Shown one piece after another: positions 34,901 to 46,600 of a DNA stretch of 64,000 bases; position 1 is the first letter of the stretch; each line of letters begins with the position of its first letter. The DNA comes from Thelonectria olida (taxonomy: Eukaryota > Ascomycota > Sordariomycetes > Hypocreales > Nectriaceae), in the NCBI GenBank assembly GCA_020736575.1, contig JAGPYM010000018.1:682001-746000 (forward strand), read 5' to 3'. The notes below the pieces were generated by a model. The model did no database searches and was not told the origin of the DNA. It saw only the letters and a program-made list of their open reading frames with translations. A program made the translations under genes and the position numbers.

Positions 34901-35068
34901 GGAAATACAAATCAAGGGGCAGTTTGGAGGGTCATGGGTCCAAGTTCAGCGGGAATTATTGTTGCTCTACTTATAGCTGCATTCTTTATGTATGACAGGA
35001 CACGGAAGAAGCAAGAGAGGCGCAAGAAGGAAAAGGATGATTCAAAGCAAAGTGCTTTACCTTGTTAA
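31936..35068 (+). CDS. Alpha/beta-hydrolase (SesB-like esterase) fused to CorA-like membrane domain
   Basis: Eleven exons: 31936..32030, 32087..32291, 32357..32425, 32477..32540, 32603..32817, 32894..33316, 33375..33554, 33580..34173, 34271..34579, 34633..34785, 34838..35068, about 845 aa. The N-terminal hydrolase has VHGLGGD (His37-Gly38 oxyanion region), the nucleophile elbow AHSLGG (Ser115), FFGTPHRG and a DSHFDMVKF block with candidate catalytic His239. From about residue 300 it changes to a CorA/ZntB-like cytoplasmic domain (LYLPIDPWQLPYLHW; DQLWLWFV) with long helices, then TM1, the CorA hallmark YGMN (Gly780-Met781-Asn782) and TM2 (GIIVALLIAAFFMY) with a basic tail. All junctions are in phase, but the 33555-33579 gap is too short (25 nt, or 31 nt) for a normal intron, so it may be a frameshift. 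Hydrolases of this type head some fungal NLR proteins; CorA domains form ion channels. Confidence 0.75.
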
Positions 35069-36934
35069 GGCTACTTACATTGCACTCATTCAGGCTGGGA
35101 GGATCGTGTAGCGAGTTTATGGGGCCGTTGGTTGTTAGATTGTTGTGTATTGGGACAAGCCAGGCAGGGATTCAATGATGAAGCGTGCAGGCAATGTGAC
35201 TGAACACAGACTGAGACATGCCAGATTTAGAGGTGAGAGAGATTACTTGAATGCGATGTCAAGACATGCCCATTCACGTCAAGGTTGTGGCATTGATAGA
35301 CGAACTCAGTTGGTTGTGAAGTCTGCGGCCGGTTCTCTCCCGATTTCCAGGATTTGAATCTCCATGTTCCATATGATGCCTTTATTCTTAAGCATTCAGT
35401 ATATCTGGTGCTTGTTGATCCATATTTGATACTCTCTTTTCTTCATTCCTTTACCAACTTTATGGAGCCCGAGCATTAAGTTCCGAGCAAAATTGTTCCA
35501 GGCACGATTCGATATCCACCCCATCGCCAAATTTGCCGCAGCGGCTATCATATCACTTTATTGACACAATCTCTCACCAGGGCAGGATAGGTTCTTGGCT
35601 GACTGAGGCTCTCCTTGCCTATACTCCATTGTTTGGACCCAGGCTTGAGTAAACTTGGGGAGGAAAAAGGGAGCTCAAGTTGACTGCTGTAGTTTCATTT
35701 ACTAGGTTGATAGTTGGATCATAAAACGAGAGCCAGTCCGGCCATAGATAAGAATCAGAAGCCGTGAAGTGCTTAGTCACACCTACTCGACCGTTCCTAT
35801 ATTTCATGCCACGGAACCCACTGGCTGTTGGGGACAGCATATATATATTATTTATGAGCATTGCCTCGTCGTCTAGAATAGCACACAACAAGTACATCAT
35901 AACAATGTAGACTTGAACCTTGTCTACTCGAAATTACCCTTCGTAAAGAAGCGGTGAGCCGGGAATTGACTTTTGAGCGCCATGCATGGTCGAGAACAAA
36001 TCCCTCTGCACATTGGCATTCGGTCAACCCGAATATCGCCCAATCGCCTTCTACGCTGGGCTACGTCTCTATTGATGTCTCAGACGTCTTGGCCAATGAT
36101 GGAATTGTTAGTAAGGATCTTTACACTGTGGCGTTTTGGCGCGGTTACCTAACCGCAGAGACTTACCTGTTTTGTTTGCTCTCAGCCCAGCCTCACAACC
36201 CGTATCCCGCACAACTAGGGCCGTTGCTTGTTACACACTACTATTACCTTCCCCCTTTGCTCTCTGCTTTGTACATTTAGGTAGTAGGGACCTGTTCCTG
36301 TTAAGTATCAGTGGTAAACGGTCACTAAAGAGTGACCAGCCCGGATATCAGCATGATTGCTTGTTGGGTCATCGCCAGGCACAGCGAAAGAACGGAAACT
36401 GCAGACTAGAAAGGATATTACACGTTACACCTAAAGATTCCGCACAGAAATCAATTAGCCTGCCAAGATCCTCCATCTCGGCTACTCATCTGACCCGAGG
36501 AGGCTACGTCAGTCTCGTCCCAATGAGACATCGATAGACGCGGCCTCAGCCGTGTGAGTGGCTCTGGATTGGCTGCATGCAACGATTTTGTGATACGTCA
36601 CGCAGTAGTGACCCTGTTTTGCTTTTTAAGGTCGACCAATTTCAACAAGAGTAGCAATATTAGGTAGGTACTTTGTATGAATACCAAGCCAGGTACCAGC
36701 ACTTTGGGCATCATCCTCTTCCCCTCCTTTTATCTCTTTCCCGTCCTCGCTTGTCTTGCCCGTCTCTTTAGTCCTTTTCTTTTCTTCCCTCTCATCAGCA
36801 GCTCAGCCTAACCCAAATCCGCTCCTCAGATACCCGCGTCTTTCCCGGTGTGGTATTTTCGGTGCATACTGTTTTGATGTCCCATCTTACAACACAATTT
36901 TCCTAACATCAGAGATCACCAATCCTCAGAGAAT
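35069..36934. other. 1.9-kb intergenic region
   Basis: No gene recognised. The last 200 nt before 36935 are CT-rich, typical of a fungal promoter or 5' UTR; the frame of the next gene is also open upstream from 36756. Confidence 0.45.
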
Positions 36935-39735
36935 ATGGAATCTAACTCAGTCGAAGGCTCCGGTACGTGCTCACGAACTGACCATCATCACAACGCCCTA
37001 CAGCGGTTGTGCTTCTAACCCCTCATCGATAGGACATGGCGATGTAGGACAAGCGTCTAGGACATCCTGGCCTGAGCGGCTACCCAAGGAAATCATCCTC
37101 AAGATTCTCGAAAACCTCGGGGCAGTTGACGCCAGAAACTTCATCGTCACCTGCCGAACGTTCGGTTTCAACTTTTGCAATGACATTCTGGTCAACGACA
37201 TCAAGACGCGAGTGTACAACTCTCTAGCCTGGGCTTGCTATAGCGGCGATGCCACACTCGCTCTTCAGTGCCTCAGATTCGGCGCCTCCCCAAATGCCGT
37301 CTTTCTGCATCCAAAGTCAGCTAGAGACCAGATGGAGCATTACCAACAAGAACGGCTCAAGGTAGCCTTCGAATTCCCCGTCTTTCCCACAATCTCGACA
37401 TACAAGAAAGATTTACCCGACGTCAACTTCACGTCATGCGCCCTTCACATCGCGACAAGGGAAAATCACATCGGCGTTATGAAAGCTCTGCTCGGCTTCC
37501 GGGATAATCAACTGGATAAATCAGTCGAGACAGCCGATGTTGTGCAAAGACGCTCGAACACGTATATGGATGAGGTGGACCTTCAGCTTGATCGTCAATG
37601 TACCGGACACCCAGTTGCTCTGACCCATGCTCGCACCGCTGAAGCTGTACGGTTGCTGCTAGCTGCCGGGGAGGCCCAAGGAGACACGCACATCAATGAC
37701 ACTGGTGGGACGCTCGCCACGGTTAAACCCCTAAACGCCATCATGCTTAGTTACAATGAGGAAGTGGCGCCAACTAGTCTGCTCCGTGATCCCATCCCGG
37801 ACGATGAACTTGAAGCTATCGCCAAACTCCTTATCGGCAGCGGCGCCCACACAAGGAGAGTCAGGGCCGAAATACTGACTTCAGACTCTCGGAGTCCTCT
37901 GCAAGATGCCATTGTCGCCGGGTTGCCCAGTGTCATCGCACCAATCATCCGAGGCGGGCCATGGAACACAGTCGAAGTTCGACATGAATGCTTTCTCGCG
38001 TATTCTATGGTCCTGGACAACGAGCGGGATGAAATGATGCAGATCCAGATTCGGCCGACGCGCCGACCTCGCAAAGCACCGTATGATAAGATGCTAGCTG
38101 CCTTTATGGAGGCGGGAGTGTCGCCCAACGATGATCTTCCCGACAGGAGGCGACCGATGAAACTCGTCATGATCCAGCATAGTGTTGAGCTCCTCAAAGT
38201 CCTCCTAGAGTATAAGGCAGACCCAAACTTGACTGACATCAACAACTTATCGCCCCTTGCACTCTCCATGTTTGCCACTAAACACCCAAGCGGCGTTAGT
38301 CGCACTCAGGACTTAATCACAGAGCTGCTTGCATCTGGAGCAAACATCAACCAACCTTCTCTACACCCTATGGGCTTTACGCCCTTGATGTTTGCGACTG
38401 GCGATGCTGTCAAGCCACCCATCTTCGACCGGCTAATCCGAGACGGGGCGAACCGGGGGCACATTGGCCGGCTCTCGTCGTCGGGCCCAATCTTGTCCGT
38501 TCTCCAATGCCTTCTTCTGGGATTTCCATTTCCTAACCCCGAAACTTACCGGAAAGATAAGCTAACCTTCGACCGGCATGAATTGAAGCGCCTCTTGAGG
38601 CCTCCCACCGGGTATGGCTCTTGCCAAATCATCCTCGAGAGCCCCGACAGTCATAGGATACGGACGCGGAAGTTCAGGTCATTTATTGCAACTGAGATAC
38701 TTCGCGAGTGGTTCTACACTGCAACCCGGCGACACGTACTCAACTGGGTCATTGACAAGTTCTTCGGCTCTGACTTGCCTTGGGCTGTCAAGCTTCTTGC
38801 CCGTCACTACGAGAATAGCAAGGTCGTCAAAGATAAGGAGACGCCTCTCGCCGTCTTCTTCAGCCCACACAGGATCAACGGGTACCTGAAGTTTGGGACC
38901 CTCGACAACCAGTATCAAGCCGTCGAGGCCATGCTAAATTCCGGGCTCGCGGAATTGGAATCGGGCAAGCTTCAAGACATTCTCATCCGCGTCTGTCAAC
39001 TCTCGCCCACATTTTCCGACGTCGAGGACGCCGAGGCCTGGGAGCGAGTGCGCGACATGTCGAGGTGCAACCTCGACTTCAGCCAGCAATTTGTCGAAAA
39101 GATGTTCAAGCTACGTCCCCGGCGTGTTAGGAATCCAGGCCTATATGCCCAATTCATACGCCAGGACCCTCGGTATCAACCGACCTTCCCCGTCTTCGCT
39201 CCGTTGTTATTCAATGTCAGACTCCAAGAAGTCAGTGAGGTCAAGGAAGCTTACAAGAAGCATCGCGGCAGGAACATTGCCAAAATTATCATGCTGTTCC
39301 TTGAGAAGGGGGTAGACTTTTACGCTGAAGGGCCCGACGGGGAGACTGCCTGCAGCCATGCGATGCGCCACGGAACTCTTCAATACGTCGAGGAGCAATG
39401 GCGTAATCTAAAGAAGGAAAAACAAATCAGATCGCGTCTGGATGTCTTTACCCAGGTAGCTGCGGTCGCCGAGAATATTGAAGCTATTCAGGTTTCGAAC
39501 AACAGCGAGGCTCAAGCCGCTAATATCAACGACACTCGTACGACCGATCAGGCCGGAAACGATTACAAGCATGAATTGTAAGTATCTACAGAACGAAGGA
39601 GAGGTTTCGCTTGGCTAATCAAGTAGCACGCTCTGGGACAAAACGTGGATTTTGCACTTTGGGGATCGTCAGTACACGAATTTATTCACGCGATTCTGGC
39701 AAGCGGACGAACTGGAGCCTGAACCTCTCGACTAA
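36935..39735 (+). CDS. F-box and ankyrin-repeat protein
   Basis: Spliced CDS join(36935..36962,37033..39577,39627..39735), 893 aa. The short first exon (MESNSVEGS) joins at GTACGT..GATAG; without splicing, the same frame stays open upstream, so an alternative start at 36756 is possible. An F-box-like motif lies at about residues 24-60 (LPKEIILKILENLG..NFIVTCRTFG). Ankyrin-like units follow (YNSLAWACYSGDATLALQCL; TSCALHIATRENHIGVMKAL; LLKVLLEYKADPNLTD; TPLMFATGDAV; GETACSHAMRHG) through about residue 840. The last intron begins at GTAAGT right after KHE-L codons; ignoring it would end the protein in KHEL, but splicing adds 36 residues (ending EPEPLD). F-box proteins recruit substrates to SCF ubiquitin ligases; the target is unknown. 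Confidence 0.8.
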
Positions 39736-40691
39736 CTTGGTAAATCAAGCCACCTATCGTTTTGAATAGATGTGCCGGCAAAGTGACTAAGACTGCTGCG
39801 GAAACTACAGCGTCTGGTCAACAACAGACAATCCGATAACATACTCTGTATTTGATAGCTATGATTCTCTACCTTTTGCATACGATGAGGACAGGTGTAA
39901 ATAGCATTCATCAGTATCTTCTCTCTATCTTGAAAAAGAAGGAACCTGGGGAGAAGGTAAAGTTCGTTAGAGAGGTGTTGAAATTGCTAGAATGAGACGC
40001 GTTGACCAGCATATTCAGCACAGAAGAGCACGAGAAGAGACTGATGGTAATGATGCCGACGAAGTATGGAAGGACAAGCTCAACTTCCATGTGCCCGCAG
40101 ACCTGCCTCGCCTCACTTGGAGATCACTCCTCCTACAATTGGGCACTTGTGATTAAATTGGCAGAGGACGATGATGTCAACTTGCGTAACCATAGCCGCG
40201 ATAAACACTCGCCACGTTGAAGTGATCGTGGCAGGCCTCTAAGTGAGGGCAAGGACTCGAAGCCCGGTGTGTCTTCATATCGATTCATTATGATAAGAAG
40301 ACGATTAAAAGTCGTAATTATCTCGTTGGACAGGAGGAACAAGTGCGACATGTCACGATGAAGGGAGAACTGAGTCCCCCACCCCAATCCCAAATGGTCC
40401 GTGCATACTGCCTCCCACTTGCCATGTTTGCGCGACCAACGCCCCGTAATAACCATCACAACGTCAACAATCCGAACATCTCGACAACGAATAAGCGCCT
40501 CAACGCCCAAAGGCCCCTTCGTGACACCCAGCCTCGCCCGTATTCTTCGACTCAACCATCTAAAACTCCGACCGACCCCAGGAATGCGAAGCCAGCCCCT
40601 CGCTTAACAATTTGTCTTCCCTGCCCCGCGACCAACGACTAAGTAAACAAAGACCATAATCTCAAGAACTTCGCGAGACCCAACAGTAGCC
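39736..40691. other. Intergenic, SPC19 promoter
   Basis: No gene recognised. Plus-strand sequence near 40400-40690 is C/A-rich, as in many fungal 5' leaders. Confidence 0.45.
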
Positions 40692-41281
40692 ATGGCCACA
40701 AGCACTGCTGCCAACAACCTCTCCACCTACTCCGACTGCGTCTCTTCCCTCCGCAGTTCTCTCAAATTCCTCGAGTCCTCCGTCGAGACCCTCGACAATG
40801 GCGTCTCCGACCTCCCCCGCCTCAACGCCGTCCTCAAGACCGTCCGCGTACGCTCCTCTCCCCATCCACCAACTTCTCCCTCCTCTTTTCTAACATAATC
40901 CCATAGCACTACGAACTCATCCCCCAACCAACCCTAGCCGCTGCCGAAGCCTCCCTCCGCGACGACATCGGCCCGTACATCGCCCTCCTCCTCGCCCGCG
41001 CCGACTCACAGATCGAGCGTCAAGAGCGCCGCATCGAGACCCTCAAGGCCCGCGCCGAACTACAGCAAGGCCGCCTCGCGCGCTCCGACGACAACGGCAG
41101 CGGAGAGTATCCCAACAAGAAGGCCCGACACCAGCACTCGGCGCGCAGGCTCACCGCCGAGGAGAAGCTGCGCGCCCGCGCGGTGCGCCAGCGCAAGGAG
41201 GCTCTGCGCTACGGCGTGGAGAGGCTGGAGCTTGAAGTGCTGCAGAAGGAGAGGGAGCTCAGGAAGAGGCTGGAGGGCTGA
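40692..41281 (+). CDS. SPC19: DASH/Dam1 complex subunit Spc19
   Basis: Spliced CDS join(40692..40847,40907..41281), 176 aa. The N-terminus has the conserved Spc19 pattern: YSDCVSSLRSSLKFLESSVETLDNG, then PRLNAVLKTVRHYELIP rebuilt across the 59-nt intron, and ALLLARADSQIERQERRIE. The C-terminal half is a long charged coiled coil (EEKLRARAVRQRKEALRYG). Spc19 is one of the ten DASH subunits that ring microtubules and couple kinetochores to the spindle in fungi. Start context is good (AGCC ATGG). Length matches the family. No odd features. Confidence 0.93.
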
Positions 41282-42553
41282 ATGAGTTGCCCCCCACGGA
41301 GCAGCCGGAGAAACAGCAAAACTACGAGGCATTTTTCTCGGGAGAAATGATCTACGACGGACGACAGACACCTATGGGCCAAGCCAGGATATTGAATGGG
41401 GCAGAGATGGAGTGTCCGACAGTGCGCAATGGTGATCAAAAGGCGGATCGACCCGACTGAATGATCGGCGTTCGAGTTGCAACGACCGCAACATGTCGAT
41501 CCATTCTTCACCAGACTCCATCAAGCTTGCGCAGCTGAGACATGATCGGGTCGTCGATGCGTAGCTAGAAGGAACTTCGTTCAAAAGGCAACAGAGTCTC
41601 TCAGTAACGAAGAAAGACTTGAGCGCACAATAACTTCTTGCCAAAGTCGCCTTCCTCCTCGTCTGAAAAATCGCAGACTAGGATGGCAAGTACCCATATG
41701 TAGACGAGACTAGAAGATATGCCGACCATGCGAGAACTTGGTTAAGGATGTGATATCTGTCTTCACATAGCCGTATAAGACGACAAACGTTAAATCATGT
41801 GGCCAAGTGATTTCGATTCGGATATCTTGACTCTCATCTCGCCTTTAACATTTAGATTGCGTCCACTTTAAAGCCAATCAATCTCACTCACTCACATCAA
41901 AGGCTTGGCTCAATACTTCATTCCAATAGTCGTCGCATTTACACCAAGGCGAGAGAACATCAACAAGTTCTCCTCATGCTAGGTACCGATCTTCTTCCTA
42001 AACGCGAAGCTCCGTGCCTACAACCGTGTAGTGTGTCACATAGCATAGCCTGCCAATATCGCCTCCCATGTGACCCTCAACCCAAAGGTTTCCTCATGTT
42101 TGGATTCCAGCCACTTTTTTTTTTCTCCTTCTTTCAATAGAACATTGGTCGCGGCTTTTCTCGGGCCATTGGATGTTTGTCGTCATTTGGCACACAAAAG
42201 CGGGATTCGGGTCCCGTCAAAGCTTTTTTTCAAAGGGAAATAGTTTCGAAGCGAAGTGAACGGAAATGCTGAGTTTGAAGAGAAAGAAGAGACATTGAAG
42301 ATAGAATGAATGCAGCGACTTGACCAAGACGCCGTTGGGCCGTTTGTAAAACAGGATGGCCATTTCGTCCAAATATACACCATCCAACACATTTCCCATT
42401 CCAGTAATGAACCAACTTGAAGGAGTCGTGACTCTAAAACGTTAACGAAAACAGATGAACAACCGGCCCCTATTCCGAACACCTTTGGAACAGAGCCATT
42501 GGTTTGCAACGCGTGCGGGTATCCCAGATAAACTTTGCTTTTTGAGTCGTTGC
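41282..42553. other. Convergent intergenic region
   Basis: 3' flanks of SPC19 and SHO1. Small frames only; a long poly-T run near 42115-42125. Nothing else recognised. Confidence 0.5.
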
Positions 42554-43621
42554 TCATAATAGGATGAGGTAGTTGCTGGGCGCGATACCCGTGTCTCCGC
42601 TCTCCTTGCGGGCCTGCCACCATCGTCCACTGACGTCTGACACCTCGAGGATTTCGTGTTTCGAAAAGGAGATCTCGTTAGCGTCGTCGGGGTTGGCTTC
42701 GTAGCTGTAAATAGCCTTTGCCCGGTAGGGGTACTCGGTGGGCGGCACGACCTCGGTGTCGTTGCCGGGGGAGTTGCCTGGCTTGGCCTGCTGCGGTGGT
42801 TGCGGTTGTTGAGGCAGGGGCATCATCGAGTTGGTGAAACTCTGGGGAACGGCAGATCCACGGGCACCGTTTACCTGAGACACGCCGCCGACGGGAGATG
42901 GGTTCTCGAAGCCGTTGAGTTGGGCGGAAGTGTACATTTGAGGAGGCTGGACAGAGTTGGATGTTTCAGGGCGACCGGTTCCGCCGTAAGCGTTGATGGT
43001 TGATCGATGGATGGTGGTGGACTCCTTGGCCAGAGCGAACGAGTCGAGGAAAGCGCGGGGAGTTGACGAGGGGTTTGAGCCGAAATAAAATGTCCAAAGC
43101 ACCTAAGAATCCAATTATCAGTCGTCTGCAGAGACAGAGGACCTGGCCAATGCTCAGAGCGGGGGAAACCTACCACTACCATAGCCAACAGGATGAACCC
43201 AGCGGCCGCAGCCTGTCGCGCACCGCTGTTAGAGTAGAGCAGCAAGTTGATGCTCGAAGTGACCGTGATGATTCCAGCAGCGAGGAAACCTGTAACAGCG
43301 ACATGGTAGGTGTGGATCGAGTCGCTGCCGACTACTACAAATACGCCGATGATGAGAAGCAGGTTATAGACGCAAGCCCACCACGCGTAGGTCGGGTACG
43401 TGTCACTGCCGTCGCTCTGGATCTGGCCGATGATGGAACCGATGAATGTGATGCACCAGGCGAGCTAAGGGGAGGTTAGCGATGTTTCGAACTGGCGTTA
43501 CTCCAGGTCTTACCGTAGCGATGGAGAGAGTGGCCAGAGCGAAGGGGTCGCCGAGGATGTTGCCCATCTGGATGCCCTTGCGAGCCGGTTGTCCGTACAT
43601 CATAGATCTCGTGTGGTCCAT
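42554..43621 (-). CDS. SHO1: Sho1 high-osmolarity sensor (4 TM plus SH3)
   Basis: Spliced CDS complement(join(42554..43102,43174..43464,43514..43621)), 315 aa. Sho1 landmarks: [17 protein letters not shown] before TM1, [46 protein letters not shown] and [17 protein letters not shown] as four membrane spans, a Pro/Gln-rich linker, and a C-terminal SH3 domain at about 258-315 (ALYDY-type [32 protein letters not shown]). It acts at the plasma membrane as osmosensor feeding the HOG and filamentous-growth MAP kinase pathways, where SH3 binds Pbs2. The start at MDHTRS is favoured by homology; the frame stays open for about 96 codons upstream, with another ATG in it. Confidence 0.95.
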
Positions 43622-46600
43622 TTTCCGGAGAGATGGCGAAGCCACTGAGCCGTACGATGGCATAAGGTAGGAGAAGTAAGGGGACGGGATTCGGAGGATT
43701 GGTGCAAATACGGTCGGGGCGGAGGAGATGGAAACGCCTCGCGGGTGAGATGGATCGTTGACTCTCGAACGGTCGCTAAAGGTTGAGGAGGCGATTGCTA
43801 CCGGAGCATTCGGCGGAGGCTGTGCTGGTCGAAGATTATCTAGAAGTAGCGGAGGGCGCAGGAAGACGGCGGTTTTTGGTGGAGGAGTCGGATGGCGGCG
43901 AGAGCCCAATAAAAGAGGGTAAGGTAAAAGGAAGAAGAAGAAAAGAGCAAAATAGAATCAAAGGAGTGACTGGGCTGGGACGATCAAGTCCAAGGCTTAG
44001 AGGTGCAGAGGGAGGGTGGAATGAGGGATTGGGGATGAAGGAAGGATTAAGGTGGGAGGAGAAAGCGAGGTTGGGAGGACAGAAGCGCAGACGGGCGAGA
44101 GGCGATGCTTGCTGAGAGGAGCGAGCGCTGGCCGTAAGCCCTGTGAGTGCCCGTTGGTGTGGGAGGGTAGCGCGGTGCGGGTACGTAGAAGTTAAAAAGG
44201 CGCGGGCGGAGAGCAGGGGGATATCCTAGGCTGGGCGTGTTGTTGTTGTTGTTGCTGGCCAGTTGTGACTTGCGCGACCGTCTGTCAATCGACAACCTTT
44301 TTTCAATGGGTAGAAAGATAAAAATAAAAAAAATAAAGGAACAAAAAAAATATGCGGGTTTGATAGGCGATGGCGACGATCACCAGAAAGCAGGTTGAGT
44401 TCCAGTCGAGTCTTCTTCCGGGGGTGAGTTCCAGGATGCCTTCCAAGGTCGGAGGCCCTGCTGCGGTCGGTCGGATCGGCTGACAAGAACAAAAGGGGTA
44501 AAGAGTTGAGGACAGCGGGTTGACTGGTCCAGCAGCGAAGATGCTGCCTCGATAACAACCGAGTACTTGGTCTTAGTTATTGCGAAAGTAGCAGGCGACG
44601 CGGCGCTTGCGAGATAGTTATGGATTACGAACAACGGGTGGGTAGAAGAGAATGAAGAAAGTCAAAGAGGAACGAGGTCAATGGTGTGAAAAAGAAGAAA
44701 CGTGCGTGAGACGGACAACCAAGAGTTGAAATGGGAATTGGGAATGGTGCAGTTCCAAATTAGGCCCGGGCTGAAGATGGATGGATGGATGGGATGACTG
44801 GGGTTAAAGGCTGAGGCGCAGCGCCCGGTTGATTGATTGATTGATGACGGGAGAGTGAGGACGCCCGTTCACGCACACAAAGAAGGGGATGCTGCCTTCG
44901 TATAACTCAGTTAGCGGACAAAAGCGCTGGATAAAAAGGACAGGGCCTCTTGATAAGTCCCAGTAATGAGAGCTGTGGTTTTATGAACTGGCATTAGCTT
45001 ACTTGTAATGAACAATTTCTTTCCTTTTGTGAAATTGAATTGGATACAAGGGACCAAGGATGGATCCAATAAAGGCACCAAGACCTCGCACACGGATCAA
45101 GGGCGATTCAATATCCAATAATTCAGCAGGTTATGGATACGATCGATAGTCCCTACAGTCACAGCCCTGTTGTTGGCTGCGGAGAAGGGAGCACAGCACT
45201 GCAACTGTCTCTTGAATGTCAATCCTTCCGTTCTTCTTCTTCTGGAACTCAAGACCCAAGTCGTTCAAAGGGTTCGAAAGAGAGGGCGAACTCACTTAAT
45301 CTCTCTCCCGATGCAAGGGCCTGGGCTCTCGGGGCCTTTCTAGTGGCCGTCCCCGGGTCCCGTGAAATGAAGCACAAGCAGACAAGATTTCCCTCCTTCG
45401 AGAACGGGGCCGAGAAGCTACGATTATTCGCTGGTGCCGCGTCTCCAATGGTGGAGTTTGTGGGCGGGAAGAGTGCGTGTGGTGGTGTGGACCAGGGGTC
45501 GATGGCAAATGTGCCCCTGGAGCCTCGAGGCTTGTTGAGGGAGGCTTTTTTGGTGGTGACTGGGGCACCAGGCACGAGGCACAGGTACAGTAGTTGGCTC
45601 GCTGGCAGAACAGAATGGACGAGAAGTGTTCTCTTCGCTTGATAAGGCTGTTGCTGCTGCTGTAGCTATGGAAGTAAGCCTTTCCCTGTGAGTAAAAGCA
45701 GAAACTGGCTGATTCAAGTCACGTTCGCGTGCCGCTGCTACCGACGGAGAGTTTTAGACGTTTGATGTAAGTGGCTGCCAGAACCAGACTTTGATGCGAT
45801 TGCTCAGCTCAAGCTTTGGGCAATTGCTGATAAAGTGAATTGATGATTGGATCAGACTCGTCAGTGGATCGACGGGCCTGGACTGAGAGAGAATGTGGAA
45901 CTCGAGATGGGAACCTCTCAAAGAGGTAAAAAAAAAAAATCGTTTTGTTTCGTCGTCGTCGTGTGGTCGTGAGCAGTCGTCGTCGTAACCTGAACGCGTG
46001 GGTGGTGGGGTTTGGAGCTGGTTAGTATGGGGGAGATGGTGTCGTAGGGGAAAAGGTGAATAAGAACAGACAAAGGAGCTACGAGAGAGGGAAAGGCATC
46101 TAACTTATTCTTCTCGGATGGTCGTTGTGACTACCATGATCACATAGGAATGAATTGGTCGGCCAAGGGTTGTTGGTGGACATGAAGAAGTTGTGATGTG
46201 CAACAATCCATGCATCAATTCACTCCTTCGCCTCGTCCAGAAATGCAATGGACTCTATTCAGCACAACAGAATACATGGCCGCCTCATGCTATGAGCGCA
46301 TTCCGAGCACTCGTGGTACTGCATTACAGAGATGCACAAGCCAGAAACTGTTCTTCAAAAAACCTCTTCTTCTCCTTCGTGCAGCAAACAATCACTTGCT
46401 GCATCTCGACTCGCCAGGATCCGGGGTCGTCCTCGCCCAAATCTCACAAACCCCGTCTGTTTGAGATTCGACTGGGATTCTGCCACTTGTCGCCCAAGTC
46501 GCTGCCGAACGGGCGCCGCCACGTTCCCCTCGTCCTCCTTGATGGACCCGCGGCCTGAATCGATTCGATGCAGGGGCGTGACAACAGTCGGGCCCTGGAA

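Noticed and set aside
39566..39580. KHEL C-terminus of the F-box/ankyrin protein read as an ER-retention signal
   Set aside because: A GTAAGT donor overlaps those codons and splicing extends the protein by 36 residues; no signal peptide is present either.
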